Origin: Sulfurospirillum sp. UBA2217
Lineage (GTDB): Bacteria > Campylobacterota > Campylobacteria > Campylobacterales > Sulfurospirillaceae
DNA: 64,000 nucleotides
Assembly (NCBI GenBank): GCA_002328495.1
Contig: DCUJ01000007.1
Location: 62,001 to 126,000 of the forward strand
Direction of reading: 5' to 3'
This document shows positions 43,801-52,653 of the stretch, in pieces (position 1 is the first letter of the stretch; each line of letters begins with the position of its first letter). Under the pieces are notes generated by a model. It was not told the DNA's origin. It did not search any database and was given only the letters and a program-made list of their open reading frames with translations. Position numbers and translations under genes: made by a program.

Positions 43801-44374
43801 GGCTCTCAATCAAATCGAAGCGTGGAAAGAAGAGGGTCATTTGATTGGTATTAGTGTCAATCTCAGTGCACGACAATTACAAGATGGTGATTTTATTGCG
43901 CGCTTACATGCCCTTTTGGAACTGCATCCAAACCTTCATCCTTCGTTATTGGATCTTGAAATTTTAGAAACCAGTGCGCTAGAAGATCTCGAACATGTCT
44001 CATCATTGATTCAAGAGTGCCGTGAAATGGGTGTTTCGTTTTCTTTAGATGATTTTGGTACGGGCTACTCTTCACTAACCTATCTCAAACAACTTCCCGT
44101 CAAAATGTTAAAAATCGACCAAAGCTTTGTTCGAGATATGCTAGATGACGCCAATGACTTGGCTATTTTAGAAGGGGTCATTGGACTGGCAAATGCCTTT
44201 CATAAAGAGGTGATTGCTGAGGGTGTTGAGAGCATCGCACATGGACGGGCATTACTGAATCTTAACTGTGAACTTGCCCAAGGCTATGGTATCGCTCACC
44301 CGATGCCTGCTCATCAAATGCTTAAGTGGCTCTCTTCATGGAAGCCTGATGCCTCATGGCTTTCTGGAGCGTAA
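40895..44374 (+). CDS. PhnD-like sensor, multi-PAS, GGDEF-EAL protein
   Basis: Begins at GTG with AAAAAGGAG upstream. The 1159-residue protein has a signal segment and a periplasmic PhnD/TauA-like binding domain (about 30-290: VRIGVLAFRPKAQTLDQW, FVLTNSGHYVLL). A transmembrane helix (about 325-345) precedes three PAS domains (from about 360, 490 and 615). A GGDEF domain with intact RLGGDEFVAVL and an EAL domain (GVEALIRW, VNLSARQL, LEILETSALED, DDFGTGYSS, KIDQSF, AEGVES) complete it. Both c-di-GMP activities look intact. Two TTACATGTAA copies code for Val/Leu-Thr-Cys-Lys. The 3' end overlaps the convergent next gene by 21 bases. Confidence 0.93.
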   Translation: MYWFKKTFYVCLTLITLHTFTYAQDDTIKNISLPLVRIGVLAFRPKAQTLDQWRPLGDVLNQAIPTHHFVVEALTYPEMNDAMTRKQLDFVLTNSGHYVLLKRRFSLSSPLATLAVDESNHKVTSFGGVIFTKADHKTIHTLSDIKGKTIAVSDDKSLGGFQMQAYELFHAGVHLPKDARISITGMPHDNVIKMVQNNRADVGFVRTGVLEKMHKEGMLNLKDFRIINAQNEPFFPVARSTRLYPEWPLATLPHIDEQLSRAVLSTLFRIEDNGPLAQLMHIYGFNIPANYDVVREMLQELRFPPYEDRPLFDINDVLFHYRWLFVFLAFGGVLSLSAILVYVWGKNKDLKRSKALFEELSSQTRTMHWEVTCKGLYTYVSPNVKELLGYEVSEVVNQLYFYDLRPHEDRLALKERVFKIFHTQKSYENIEGRIVNKTGEVFWILTYGFPVFNPDGSLKGYRGSNTDITKEKLATDALKESEARFKALHNASFGGIVLHDQGLILECNEGLSRMSGYDNATLIGMNGLELIAPSERERVLDRIRSNEEKPYESLALHKDGTQFPIRLEARMVPYQGHMVRVTEFRDIREEKKAQEKLALAASVFTSAREGILITDNTGIIIDVNDSFTRISGYSKEEAIGQTPHLLYSGHHDKAFYASMWHDLTCKDHWYGEIWNRRKNGEIYPEMLTITALRSKEGETKHYVALFSDISAIKEHQRQLEHIANHDALTGLPNRLLLADRLHQGMVQTKRRGEKLVLAYLDLDGFKAINDTYGHEVGDQLLIALAKQMKKALREGDTLARLGGDEFVAVLSDVKSIEQSLRMLTRLLEATSKPIALENFILNVSASLGVTFYPQNNDIEADGLLRQADQAMYQAKLSGKNRYHIFDPSHDETLRSHHESLEHIRLALYREEFVLYYQPKVNMRTGELIGVEALIRWMHPSEGLLAPAAFLPIIEDHPLIVEVGEWVIKTALNQIEAWKEEGHLIGISVNLSARQLQDGDFIARLHALLELHPNLHPSLLDLEILETSALEDLEHVSSLIQECREMGVSFSLDDFGTGYSSLTYLKQLPVKMLKIDQSFVRDMLDDANDLAILEGVIGLANAFHKEVIAEGVESIAHGRALLNLNCELAQGYGIAHPMPAHQMLKWLSSWKPDASWLSGA
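42006..42015. repeat. TTACATGTAA copy (reads Val-Thr-Cys-Lys)
   Basis: Plus-strand codons GTT-ACA-TGT-AAA in the first PAS domain (WEVTCKGL). Confidence 0.9.
42882..42891. repeat. TTACATGTAA copy (reads Leu-Thr-Cys-Lys)
   Basis: Plus-strand codons CTT-ACA-TGT-AAA in the third PAS domain (HDLTCKDHW). Confidence 0.9.
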
Positions 44375-47152
44375 AAATACCTCTGCTTGCAACGCTGGTA
44401 AGGGTCTACTGAAGTAATACCCTTGTCCTGTTTGACATCCTGAAACTTTTAAAAATGCCAGTTGTTCTTCGGTTTCAATGCCCTCCGCTAAAGATTCCAT
44501 GCGCATACTACGTGAAAGTCCAATAACCGCTTCGGCAATAACGCACGCATCGCTATCATGTGGCAAATCACGCACAAAACTTTGATCTACTTTCAAAATA
44601 TCCACAGGCATTTGGCGCAAATACGACAACGAAGAGTATCCTGTACCAAAATCATCAATGGCAAGCTTCACACCTAGTGCATCAAGCGCATTTAGCTCTT
44701 CAATCCACTGTTCTGGATTTTTCATCAACGAAGACTCAGTCACTTCCAATTCCAAATTGTGCGCTTCAAGTGTTGTTTTCTCTAAAATAGCACTCACCGT
44801 CTGTGCAAAATTGCCATTATCAAGCTGAACGCCAGAGACATTGACCGCCATGACCCCATCAAAAAGGGCTTCGTGTTTCCATGCCATCATTTGCGCACAC
44901 GCTGTGTGCAAAATCCATTCACCCAAAGGAATAATAAGCCTACTCTCCTCAGCTGCTGGGATAAATTCCGCAGGAGAGACAAAGCCTAAGAGTGGATGAT
45001 GCCATCGTACCAAGGCTTCAAATCCCACAATGGCACCACTTTGAAGGCTGATTTGGGGTTGATAATAGAGTTCAAACTGCTCTTGCACAATAGCATCTCT
45101 TAGGTGATTGATAATTTTCATCTTATGAAACATCGCTTCACTTAGGGTATTGGTATAAAACTGATAATTATTTCTACCCGAATCCTTCGCGCGACTCATC
45201 GCTGCATCCGCAAATTTAATCAAATCTTCCGCCTGTGTTGCATCTTCTGGGTACAAACTGATACCCACACTCGCACCGATGACATGGCTTTCACCTTCAA
45301 TCACAAAAGGCTTTTTCAAACTTTCCAATAAAGCATCGCACAAAATCGCCACATCGGAGGGTTGCTTAAAGCCTTCACTTAAAAGTACAAATTCATCCGC
45401 TCCAAACCGTGCCAACATTGCATCTTTGTTTACCAATGCACTAAGACGTGAGGCGACTTCTTGTAACATCGCATCGCCCACGCTGTGCCCATACGCATCG
45501 TTGATGTATTTAAAATTATCCAAATCAATGAACAAAATTGCCAGTTTTTTTTGAGGCTCATTTCGCCCTTCATCCAACTGTTCTTCGATTTTTCGGGTAA
45601 GCAAAAGACGATTAGGGAGGTCTGTTAGGCTGTCATGGTTCAGAAGATACTCAATTTTTGTAGCCAACTCTCGCTCATCGGTAATGTCACGCACCGTACC
45701 AATGGAGCGAACAGGCGTCCCATCAATCGCATATTCTGTTTTGCCACGTTCATGAACGTATTTTGTACGCCCATTAATCAAGAGTTTGTGTATTATCTCA
45801 TACGGTTGTTTCGTCTGCAAAGAGTGCATGTACGTAGCGTCCACACGTGCTCTGTCGTCTGGATGAACCGCCTTTAAAAATGTTTCATACGAAGGGGTAA
45901 AGCGTTTTGGGTCTATCTCAAAAATATGAAAAACCTCATCCGACCACACCAAGCTATTTGAGCTTAAATTCAACTGCCAACTGCCAATTTTGGCGATTTC
46001 TTGAGACTCTCGCAACAAACGCTCACTCTCTTCTAAGGCAATTTTAGCCGCTTTGCGCTTGGAGACATCTTCCACAAATCCTACGACCATTTCCGTACCA
46101 TCGTTGATGACATAGTTGGTGTAAATCTCTACAGGATAGACTTCACCCGTTTTTTTGCGGTGCAAGGACTCAAAATGACTCACGCGCATTGCCTTATGCC
46201 GCTCCCATTGCGTATGCCACACATCATCGTTCATCAACGCATCAATCTGTGCAATGCGAAGATGCACAATCTCCTCAAAAGTATAGCCCAAAGAGAAGCA
46301 CGCACTGTGATTGGCGTAGATGATGAAGCCCTGCGCATTAATCCAAAAAATACCTAATGTGGCTTGATCCATACAGTGTTGCGTCAAGTGCAACTTTTTT
46401 TCTATCGCTTTACGCTCTGTGATATCCCGTGCAATTCCAATGACCCCAATGGTCTGCTTCTCTTCATTGCGCATTGCAAATTTGAGAGTTTCACACAACT
46501 CCTTGTGCCCATCGGCAAAACTTAGCCACTCTTCGTTTGCCAAAGGGGTGCGACTTGCCATGGCATCAAGATCCTTCTCCCTAAAAAAATCAGCCGCTTC
46601 TTTGTCAAAAAAATCGTAATCGCTCCGACCTAAGATATCGGCTTCTTTGTAGCCTAAAAGTGCTTCTAAGCGTTCATTGGTCGCGATAAACACTCCATCC
46701 AAATCTTTTGCCCAAACAATGTCTGGCAAATGACGCACGATGTTTTCCATCAGCATCGAGGTTTGGCTCAAGCGTTCCTTCGTAAGGTATAAATCCGTCA
46801 AATCATGAATCAGCGCAATCCCATTTTTAAAGCCTCCATGGCTGTCGCGCTCCACAAAAAAGAGCCCGTAAATAAACGATGTTTTGCCACCCGTTACAGA
46901 GATGTAATTGCCATAAAAGGTGGATTGAACCCCCTTTATAGCATTTGTAACCGCCTCTTTAATGCGTTCATCAGGAAGTTGTGTCAGCATATTCAGCCCA
47001 ATAAGCTTCTCATACGAGGAGTCTACAATGTTCACCAAACAGTCATTACACTCGGTAATAATACCCTCTTCATTAAAGACAATCATTCCCAACAAAGAGT
47101 GTTTAAAGAGCGTTTGGTAGATGGTTTGATTGGGTAAATGATTGTATGGCAT
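44354..47152 (-). CDS. Cytoplasmic multi-PAS GGDEF-EAL protein with degenerate GADEF motif
   Basis: The 932-residue protein has no transmembrane helix. It has four PAS-type sensor domains (from about residues 12, 130, 255 and 380; the last has the PAS_3 pattern WSDEVFHIFEIDP...HPDDRARV). A GGDEF-like domain has the signature RFGADEFVLLS, with Ala replacing the second Gly, so cyclase activity is doubtful. The EAL domain looks complete (GFEALVRW, VNVSGVQL, LEVTESSL, DDFGTGYSS, KVDQSF, AEGIET), suggesting a phosphodiesterase. Shine-Dalgarno GAGGAGG precedes the ATG. Confidence 0.92.
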   Translation of the reverse strand: MPYNHLPNQTIYQTLFKHSLLGMIVFNEEGIITECNDCLVNIVDSSYEKLIGLNMLTQLPDERIKEAVTNAIKGVQSTFYGNYISVTGGKTSFIYGLFFVERDSHGGFKNGIALIHDLTDLYLTKERLSQTSMLMENIVRHLPDIVWAKDLDGVFIATNERLEALLGYKEADILGRSDYDFFDKEAADFFREKDLDAMASRTPLANEEWLSFADGHKELCETLKFAMRNEEKQTIGVIGIARDITERKAIEKKLHLTQHCMDQATLGIFWINAQGFIIYANHSACFSLGYTFEEIVHLRIAQIDALMNDDVWHTQWERHKAMRVSHFESLHRKKTGEVYPVEIYTNYVINDGTEMVVGFVEDVSKRKAAKIALEESERLLRESQEIAKIGSWQLNLSSNSLVWSDEVFHIFEIDPKRFTPSYETFLKAVHPDDRARVDATYMHSLQTKQPYEIIHKLLINGRTKYVHERGKTEYAIDGTPVRSIGTVRDITDERELATKIEYLLNHDSLTDLPNRLLLTRKIEEQLDEGRNEPQKKLAILFIDLDNFKYINDAYGHSVGDAMLQEVASRLSALVNKDAMLARFGADEFVLLSEGFKQPSDVAILCDALLESLKKPFVIEGESHVIGASVGISLYPEDATQAEDLIKFADAAMSRAKDSGRNNYQFYTNTLSEAMFHKMKIINHLRDAIVQEQFELYYQPQISLQSGAIVGFEALVRWHHPLLGFVSPAEFIPAAEESRLIIPLGEWILHTACAQMMAWKHEALFDGVMAVNVSGVQLDNGNFAQTVSAILEKTTLEAHNLELEVTESSLMKNPEQWIEELNALDALGVKLAIDDFGTGYSSLSYLRQMPVDILKVDQSFVRDLPHDSDACVIAEAVIGLSRSMRMESLAEGIETEEQLAFLKVSGCQTGQGYYFSRPLPALQAEVFLRSRKP

Positions 47153-47217
47153 AACACATCCTCCTCTTTATTCTTAACACTTATAATAGTATTCTTGTAC
47201 TTAGCATTTACTTGTGC

Positions 47218-47223
47218 TACAAT
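47218..47223 (+). promoter_or_regulatory. Extended -10 box for the response-regulator gene
   Basis: TGCTACAAT, identical in form to the box at 16677; transcription would start near 47230, just before the TTACATGTAA copy. Confidence 0.4.
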
Positions 47224-47235
47224 CTCAAAAGAGCT

Positions 47236-47245
47236 TTACATGTAA
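47236..47245. repeat. TTACATGTAA copy carrying the ribosome-binding site of the response regulator
   Basis: TTACATGTAAGGATTTTTTGGAC precedes the ATG at 47259 (written in two parts: palindrome, then GGATTTTTTGGAC). The palindrome's TAA starts the TAAGGA Shine-Dalgarno, as at lgt. Confidence 0.9.
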
Positions 47246-47258
47246 GGATTTTTTGGAC

Positions 47259-48779
47259 ATGGCAGAAGAAAAAGTTGACCTCAAAGAGCTGAAAAAACTG
47301 CTCTCTCCTTTGTCACTATTGTACGTAGAAGACAACACTCTTTTGCAAGAAAAAGCCTCTTCTTTTTTTGAAAAACTCTTTGGTACCGTTTACCGCGCCA
47401 ATGATGGGAAAAGTGGCGTTGAGCTCTTTACCAAACACAAACCCTCCATCATCATTACCGATATCCAAATGCCTCTTATGGATGGTTTACAAATGGCTCA
47501 AGCCATTCGCGCTTTGGATGCAACCAGCAAAATCATCGTCACCTCTGCGTATGATGACAAAGCCTATTTACTCAAAACCATCGCATTGGGACTCAATGGG
47601 TATTTGGTCAAACCTTTAAAAGTGGAAGAACTCTCCACATTGCTTTTAACACTGGCATCGCAAATGGCAGAAGAGCGGAACAAAAGCATCTTTAACAACT
47701 ACCTTTACAGCATCTTTAACAACCAAGACAATCTTTTAATGATGCTTAAAAATGACAACGTCATCCTTGCCAACGAGCATGCTTTAAGCTTTTTTCAATG
47801 TTCCTCTTTGCAAGCATTTAAAGAAAAATTCAAATCTTTAGATACCCTTCTTTTACCCCACGATAGCTTTTTATACAAAAGAGCGAACAGCTCCATTGGC
47901 TGCTTAGAGTATGTCAAAGGCACTATCGATAAACTCTATAATGTCAAAATAGTGGATGACACCGCTGAACCACACCATTTTATTTTAAAACTCACCCACA
48001 TCAGCGAAGGGGAAAACTTTTACATTCTCTCCCTCACCGATATCACCCAACTGGGTCTTTTGAGCCTGTACGATAAAAACTCCCTTGAACATGACAAAGC
48101 CTTACAAGACCAAAAAACCATCTACAATCTCCTAGAAGCCGCGCGCGAAGGAGGTGCCGTTGTCAAGCTTTACAATTTTTACAAAGGTCTCACCATCTGC
48201 AACAACGCTGTGCTAAGCCGCGTCACCAAAGAAAGCTTTACATGTAAAAGCTCTACGATGCAGCAAAAAGCAGCACAAATTGAGCAAAAAATTATTATAA
48301 ATTGCGAATTATTTCCTTATGATTTACAATCGTTGGAAATTAAAGAGATTAACTTTCGCTTCCAGACCATCGAAGTGGGTGCGTGTAAAATGCTCAAAAA
48401 CACACCCGTTGAGCGCAAATACCTTATCTTAGAGCCCGATCCCAAACACAGGGTAAGCCTCTTTTACCATAAGCATAAATTCAACACCCACATGAGCATC
48501 ATCAACATCTCTGTTGAATCCTCACGCTTATTTATGGAGTACCTCCCCGCAGGCTTTAAAGAAAACGATGAAGTGACGCTGGATATGGTCTTTAACGATG
48601 AAGCTAAACCTTATATCATCAATACCAAAGCGATAGTTTTTAAAATTATTCCTATCGAAAAGGCATTTCATATCGTGGCTAAACTCATTTTAGCACCCGA
48701 GACACACAAAACATTGATAGACTACATGTCCTCACGCCAAATGAAATTGGTACGTGAGTTCAAAGGACTGATAGTATAA
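47259..48779 (+). CDS. Response regulator receiver with C-terminal PilZ-like region
   Basis: Start at 47259 (MAEEKVDLKELKK) because TAAGGA lies at suitable distance; a start at 47214 would read through the repeat. In the 506-residue protein the receiver (about 18-135) keeps the phospho-acceptor region SIIITDIQMPLMDG, the Thr/Ser of IVTSAYDD and the Lys of LVKPLK. A middle region of about 240 residues has a weak PAS-like pattern. The last 110 residues (HRVSLFYHKHKF, then MSIINISVESSRLF) resemble a degenerate PilZ domain, which would bind c-di-GMP. Neighbouring GGDEF-EAL genes support a c-di-GMP link. The PilZ call is tentative. Confidence 0.75.
   Translation: MAEEKVDLKELKKLLSPLSLLYVEDNTLLQEKASSFFEKLFGTVYRANDGKSGVELFTKHKPSIIITDIQMPLMDGLQMAQAIRALDATSKIIVTSAYDDKAYLLKTIALGLNGYLVKPLKVEELSTLLLTLASQMAEERNKSIFNNYLYSIFNNQDNLLMMLKNDNVILANEHALSFFQCSSLQAFKEKFKSLDTLLLPHDSFLYKRANSSIGCLEYVKGTIDKLYNVKIVDDTAEPHHFILKLTHISEGENFYILSLTDITQLGLLSLYDKNSLEHDKALQDQKTIYNLLEAAREGGAVVKLYNFYKGLTICNNAVLSRVTKESFTCKSSTMQQKAAQIEQKIIINCELFPYDLQSLEIKEINFRFQTIEVGACKMLKNTPVERKYLILEPDPKHRVSLFYHKHKFNTHMSIINISVESSRLFMEYLPAGFKENDEVTLDMVFNDEAKPYIINTKAIVFKIIPIEKAFHIVAKLILAPETHKTLIDYMSSRQMKLVREFKGLIV
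48238..48247. repeat. TTACATGTAA copy (reads Phe-Thr-Cys-Lys)
   Basis: Plus-strand codons in ESFTCKSS of the response regulator. By coincidence or constraint, the tetrapeptide is the same as at 3738 and 33614. Confidence 0.9.
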
Positions 48780-48861
48780 AAAAGGAAGCCTACGCTACGA
48801 AGATGCACACCATCAATGTATCATGTTTAGTTATTGAAAATCTTTACTCAAAGGAGTTGTG

Positions 48862-50874
48862 ATGGCTGAGAATGTCTTGGGAGAAAATACACTCTATCTT
48901 GCCATGCTTATGGACGCAAGCCCCAATCTCATTGTCATCACTCATGGTGATCGTATCACATTGGCAAACAAAGCCTTACTGGATTTTTTAGGCTTTGCTA
49001 CGTTAAAAGAGTTGTTAGAACACAATATATGTATTTGTGATTTTTTTGAGCCCTATGCTCAAGATGCACTCCTGAGCAAAATGGAGACACTCACATGGAT
49101 AGAACATACACTTATCAGCCCCAACACACACCTAGCCTACATGCGAAAAGAAGGGAAAATCTATGCTTTCAAACTCCATGTGGGCAAAATTATCGTTGAT
49201 GAAGTCATGTTTTATACTGCTATTTTTAACGACGTCACAGAACTGGAGATGCAAAAAGAGCGCTATTTGCAAGCTATGGATGGCGCACAAATTGGACTTT
49301 GGGATTGGAATTTAGAAAATAACACTATTTTTTTCGATACGCGCTGGAAAGCGATGTTGGGGTATAGTGATGCGGAGCTTCCTTGTGTTTTTGCTTCGTG
49401 GCAAGATAGAGTGCATCCTGAAGACCTTCCCGTTGCACTTGCCGCCATTGATGACAACGTGAGTAGACGCACCCCTTATTATCAGTGTACCCATCGTATG
49501 CGCCATAAAGAGGGGCATTGGGTATGGATCGAGGATCGAGGAAAAACTTTTTTTGATAAAAATGGAAATGCCGTGCGGATGGTGGGGGTTCACACCGATA
49601 TCTCTCGCATCAAAGAGAGTGAAGCCAGAAACCATTTGTATGCGCTGCGCTCAGAAGCACTTCTCATACTCCCTGAATTAAGCGACAGCCAAGATGAGTC
49701 TACATTTATGCAAAGTGGTCTTGAAATTATTGAAGATATAACGCACAGTTTGGTCTCTTTTATCCATTTTGTTAACGATGGGGAAAAGAGTATTGAACTG
49801 GTAACATGGTCACATCGCACCTTACAAAATTACTGCAATGCTGTACATGCAACGCATTATCCCGTCCTTGAAGCTGGGATTTGGGCCAATGCGTTACGAG
49901 AGCGAAAGGCGTTTATCGTAAATGATTACCCTTCGTTTGTAGGCAAACACGGTCTACCCGAAGGTCATGCCGCACTTTACCGTTTTATCTCAGTGCCCGT
50001 CATCGAAGAGGGAAAGGTGGTCATGTTGTGTGGCATTGGCAACAAAATCTGCGATTATACGCAAGATGATGTACACAGTGTTCAAATCATTGCCAATGAT
50101 ATCTGGCGTATGGTGCAACGCAAACGCAATCTTGTAAAACTTAAAGATGCCCAAGAACTCCTCATCGCCCAATCACGCAATGCCGCCATGGGAGAGATGA
50201 TAAGCATGATAGCCCACCAATGGCGTCAACCCATCAGCGTCATCGGTATGTGTGCCAATAACATGATTTTGGATATTGAGCTTGAAAATATAGATGCAAA
50301 AGAGCTTGAAAAACAACTTCGTGACATTTTATTTCAAACCGAACACCTCTCCTCTACGATTGATGATTTTCGTAACTTCTTTAAACCCAACAAACACAAA
50401 GAGTCTGTGAGCATTAAAAGTATATTGAACGATGCTCTCAAACTGTTGGAAAAAAGTTTTGAAAATCATCTCATCAGTTTAAGCTTACATGTAAGCTCTG
50501 ATACGGAGATTTTGATTCATAAGCGTGAATTGTTGCAAGTGTTTCTTAATATCTTAAAAAATGCCAAAGAGGCTTTGGAACACAACCGTACCGAGCAAGG
50601 GGTGATTTCTATTTTTTTAGAAGAAGATACAAAAATAATTTGTATCAAAATCTGTGACAACGGTGGGGGAATGTCACCTAAAGTGTTGCAACATCTCTTT
50701 GAGCCCTATTTCTCAACCAAAAATGAAAAAAATGGAACGGGATTGGGACTGTATATGAGTAAAACCATCGTGGAAAAACACCTTTTTGGTGAGATTAAAG
50801 CGTATAACCACGATGATGGTGCTTGTTTTGAAATTATCCTACCGAAGCACTCCCCAAAGGAATTACAATCCTAA
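48862..50874 (+). CDS. PAS-PAS-GAF sensor histidine kinase
   Basis: ATG at 48862 with AAGGAG upstream (a GTG one codon earlier is possible). In the 670-residue cytoplasmic protein, residues 15-130 are PAS-like. Residues 133-255 are a PAS_3 domain (GLWDWNLENNTIFFDTRWKAM, HPEDLPVAL), and about 265-430 form a GAF domain (IIEDITHSLVSFIHFVNDG, ISVPVIEEGKVVMLCGIGN in outline). The kinase core has the H-box MISMIAHQWRQPISV, typical of this phylum, and ATP-binding boxes DNGGGM and GTGLGLYMSK. There is no transmembrane segment. The 3' end overlaps the convergent kinase gene by 41 bases. A TTACATGTAA copy reads Leu-His-Val. Confidence 0.92.
   Translation: MAENVLGENTLYLAMLMDASPNLIVITHGDRITLANKALLDFLGFATLKELLEHNICICDFFEPYAQDALLSKMETLTWIEHTLISPNTHLAYMRKEGKIYAFKLHVGKIIVDEVMFYTAIFNDVTELEMQKERYLQAMDGAQIGLWDWNLENNTIFFDTRWKAMLGYSDAELPCVFASWQDRVHPEDLPVALAAIDDNVSRRTPYYQCTHRMRHKEGHWVWIEDRGKTFFDKNGNAVRMVGVHTDISRIKESEARNHLYALRSEALLILPELSDSQDESTFMQSGLEIIEDITHSLVSFIHFVNDGEKSIELVTWSHRTLQNYCNAVHATHYPVLEAGIWANALRERKAFIVNDYPSFVGKHGLPEGHAALYRFISVPVIEEGKVVMLCGIGNKICDYTQDDVHSVQIIANDIWRMVQRKRNLVKLKDAQELLIAQSRNAAMGEMISMIAHQWRQPISVIGMCANNMILDIELENIDAKELEKQLRDILFQTEHLSSTIDDFRNFFKPNKHKESVSIKSILNDALKLLEKSFENHLISLSLHVSSDTEILIHKRELLQVFLNILKNAKEALEHNRTEQGVISIFLEEDTKIICIKICDNGGGMSPKVLQHLFEPYFSTKNEKNGTGLGLYMSKTIVEKHLFGEIKAYNHDDGACFEIILPKHSPKELQS
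50485..50494. repeat. TTACATGTAA copy (reads Leu-His-Val)
   Basis: Symmetry extends to AGCTTACATGTAAGCT; codons in SLSLHVSSD of the kinase domain. Confidence 0.9.
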
Positions 50875-52648
50875 ATGAAGCCCCTTCTTGAGTGTTAGAC
50901 CACTCAAGCCTTCCCCCTAGATGCTTTTGGGTAATCATCTGGCTCATATAAAGCCCAAGTCCTGTTCCCTCCGCTGCGCTTTTTGTGGTAAAGTAGGGCT
51001 GTGCCAATTTATCCATAGCCTCTGGTTCAATCCCGCCACCATTATCATTCACCTCTATCACCACATTATTGGCATCTAAGAGATAGGTTTTAAGCGTTAT
51101 GATGCCCTTTTCAATGGGGTGTGCGACAATGGCATCTTTGGCATTGTGGATGAGATTGACCATGACTTGAAGGAGTTCATTTTTGTAAACATACAAAGTG
51201 TCAACCCCTTGGGTATCAATGCGTAGTTCGATGGCATGATGAGAGAGAATGGCACTCATTAAGGAGTGTAAAGATTCAAAAAATTGCGACACAGCAATCT
51301 CCTGCTTTTCACTGGATGGCTTGAAAAAATTGCGAAAATTATCGATTGTTGCTGAGAGAAACTGTGTCTGCTTAGCGATTGCATTCATCTCTTTCGTGAT
51401 ATCTTCTGGGGTAAATTTATCTAAGGCAATGTCTAAAAGAACATTATTGGCAATCATCGAAATCACCGCAACGGGTTGTCTCCATTGGTGGGCTATCATG
51501 CCAATTACATCACCAAGGGCAGCTTGGCGTGCCAAACGTTCCACGTAGAGTTGCGTCTGTTCAAGTTCACGCGTACGCTCCACTACCACCATTTCTAAAG
51601 ATTGGTTGAAGCGTCTGAGCTCTGCTCTTTGATAAGAGAGCTCACAATGGGTCTTCACCCGCGCTTTTAAGACGATAGGGTCAAATGGCTTGGTCACATA
51701 ATCCACCCCACCCATACGAAATCCTTGCGCGACATCAGCAGTCTCATCTAGCACCGTTAAAAAGATAACGGGAATCTCTTTGGTAAAGGGGTGGGCTTTT
51801 AAGTGGTTACACACTTCATAGCCATCCATTACAGGCATCACGATATCGAGTAAGATAAGATCCACCTTAGGCTCTTTGCGCGCTAATTCTAGGCCCAACT
51901 GAGCACTAGTAGCCACACGTATGTCATAATCTTCTTTTAAAACATTGGAAATCAATGCAACATTATCAGGCAAATCATCAATCACAAGGAGTGTGTAGCG
52001 TCGTTTAGACTCATGGGTATTCCAAGGAGTATTCATCATCAGTGTTCCTTTTGGGTGAAGTCTATTTTCAAGCCAAGAGAGTTGTTCAAGGGCTTCTTCA
52101 AATTGATACGCAAAAACGTTTTGTGCTAAGGCTTTTAAACTTACATGTAACGCCTCCGAAAGAGGCTGGGCTAAAAGTGTGCGCATGATATCACAGGCTT
52201 GTGAATCACTCGCGCTCAAAGAAGATTTGAGCGCATCCAATAAGTGCTCCATATTCACATTTGACACTTCTGTTGAGGCGGTGTTTATCGTGGGCGTTGC
52301 GGTAAGGGCAAGGGATTCTAACAGCTCCAAAAGCTCCCTCAACGCAGCCAAGGTTTGGACACGGTAGACTTCAATGGTATCGTTTATTTCGTGCATAAGA
52401 GCATACTCTAATGAAGAGGCATGCTTTTGCAACACTTTAGCCCCAATGTTACCCGCTAAGCCTTTGAGACTGTGGGTATAGCGAATCGCTGTGGTGGTAT
52501 CGCCTGATGCCAAAACAGATTCAAGGCGCTCTTTAAAATTTTTTTGATGCTCCCTAAAACGCTCTAACAATTCATGGTACAGTGCTTCATTTCCCATCGC
52601 CGTCGCCATCCCTGCTGAGGTATCAAGCACCTTGTGTGTTGTATCCAT
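50834..52648 (-). CDS. Hpt-receiver-histidine kinase hybrid
   Basis: The 604-residue soluble protein starts with an Hpt domain (His59 in RYTHSLKGLAGNIG) and a helical segment to about residue 205. A receiver follows (about 215-335: LLVIDDLPDNV, DLILLDIVMPVMDG, YVTKPFD), then a coiled coil and a kinase core with H-box VIGMIAHQWRQPVAV and DNGGGI/GTGLGLYMSQ boxes. The unusual order Hpt-REC-HK suggests a relay hub. Hpt plus helical segment resemble the C-terminus of the giant kinase encoded five bases upstream, and the kinase core resembles that of the convergent gene at 48862. Confidence 0.9.
   Translation of the reverse strand: MDTTHKVLDTSAGMATAMGNEALYHELLERFREHQKNFKERLESVLASGDTTTAIRYTHSLKGLAGNIGAKVLQKHASSLEYALMHEINDTIEVYRVQTLAALRELLELLESLALTATPTINTASTEVSNVNMEHLLDALKSSLSASDSQACDIMRTLLAQPLSEALHVSLKALAQNVFAYQFEEALEQLSWLENRLHPKGTLMMNTPWNTHESKRRYTLLVIDDLPDNVALISNVLKEDYDIRVATSAQLGLELARKEPKVDLILLDIVMPVMDGYEVCNHLKAHPFTKEIPVIFLTVLDETADVAQGFRMGGVDYVTKPFDPIVLKARVKTHCELSYQRAELRRFNQSLEMVVVERTRELEQTQLYVERLARQAALGDVIGMIAHQWRQPVAVISMIANNVLLDIALDKFTPEDITKEMNAIAKQTQFLSATIDNFRNFFKPSSEKQEIAVSQFFESLHSLMSAILSHHAIELRIDTQGVDTLYVYKNELLQVMVNLIHNAKDAIVAHPIEKGIITLKTYLLDANNVVIEVNDNGGGIEPEAMDKLAQPYFTTKSAAEGTGLGLYMSQMITQKHLGGRLEWSNTQEGASFRIVIPLGSASVG
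52141..52150. repeat. TTACATGTAA copy (reads Leu-His-Val)
   Basis: Minus-strand codons in EALHVSLKA of the helical segment after the Hpt domain. Confidence 0.9.
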
Positions 52649-52653
52649 CGCGC

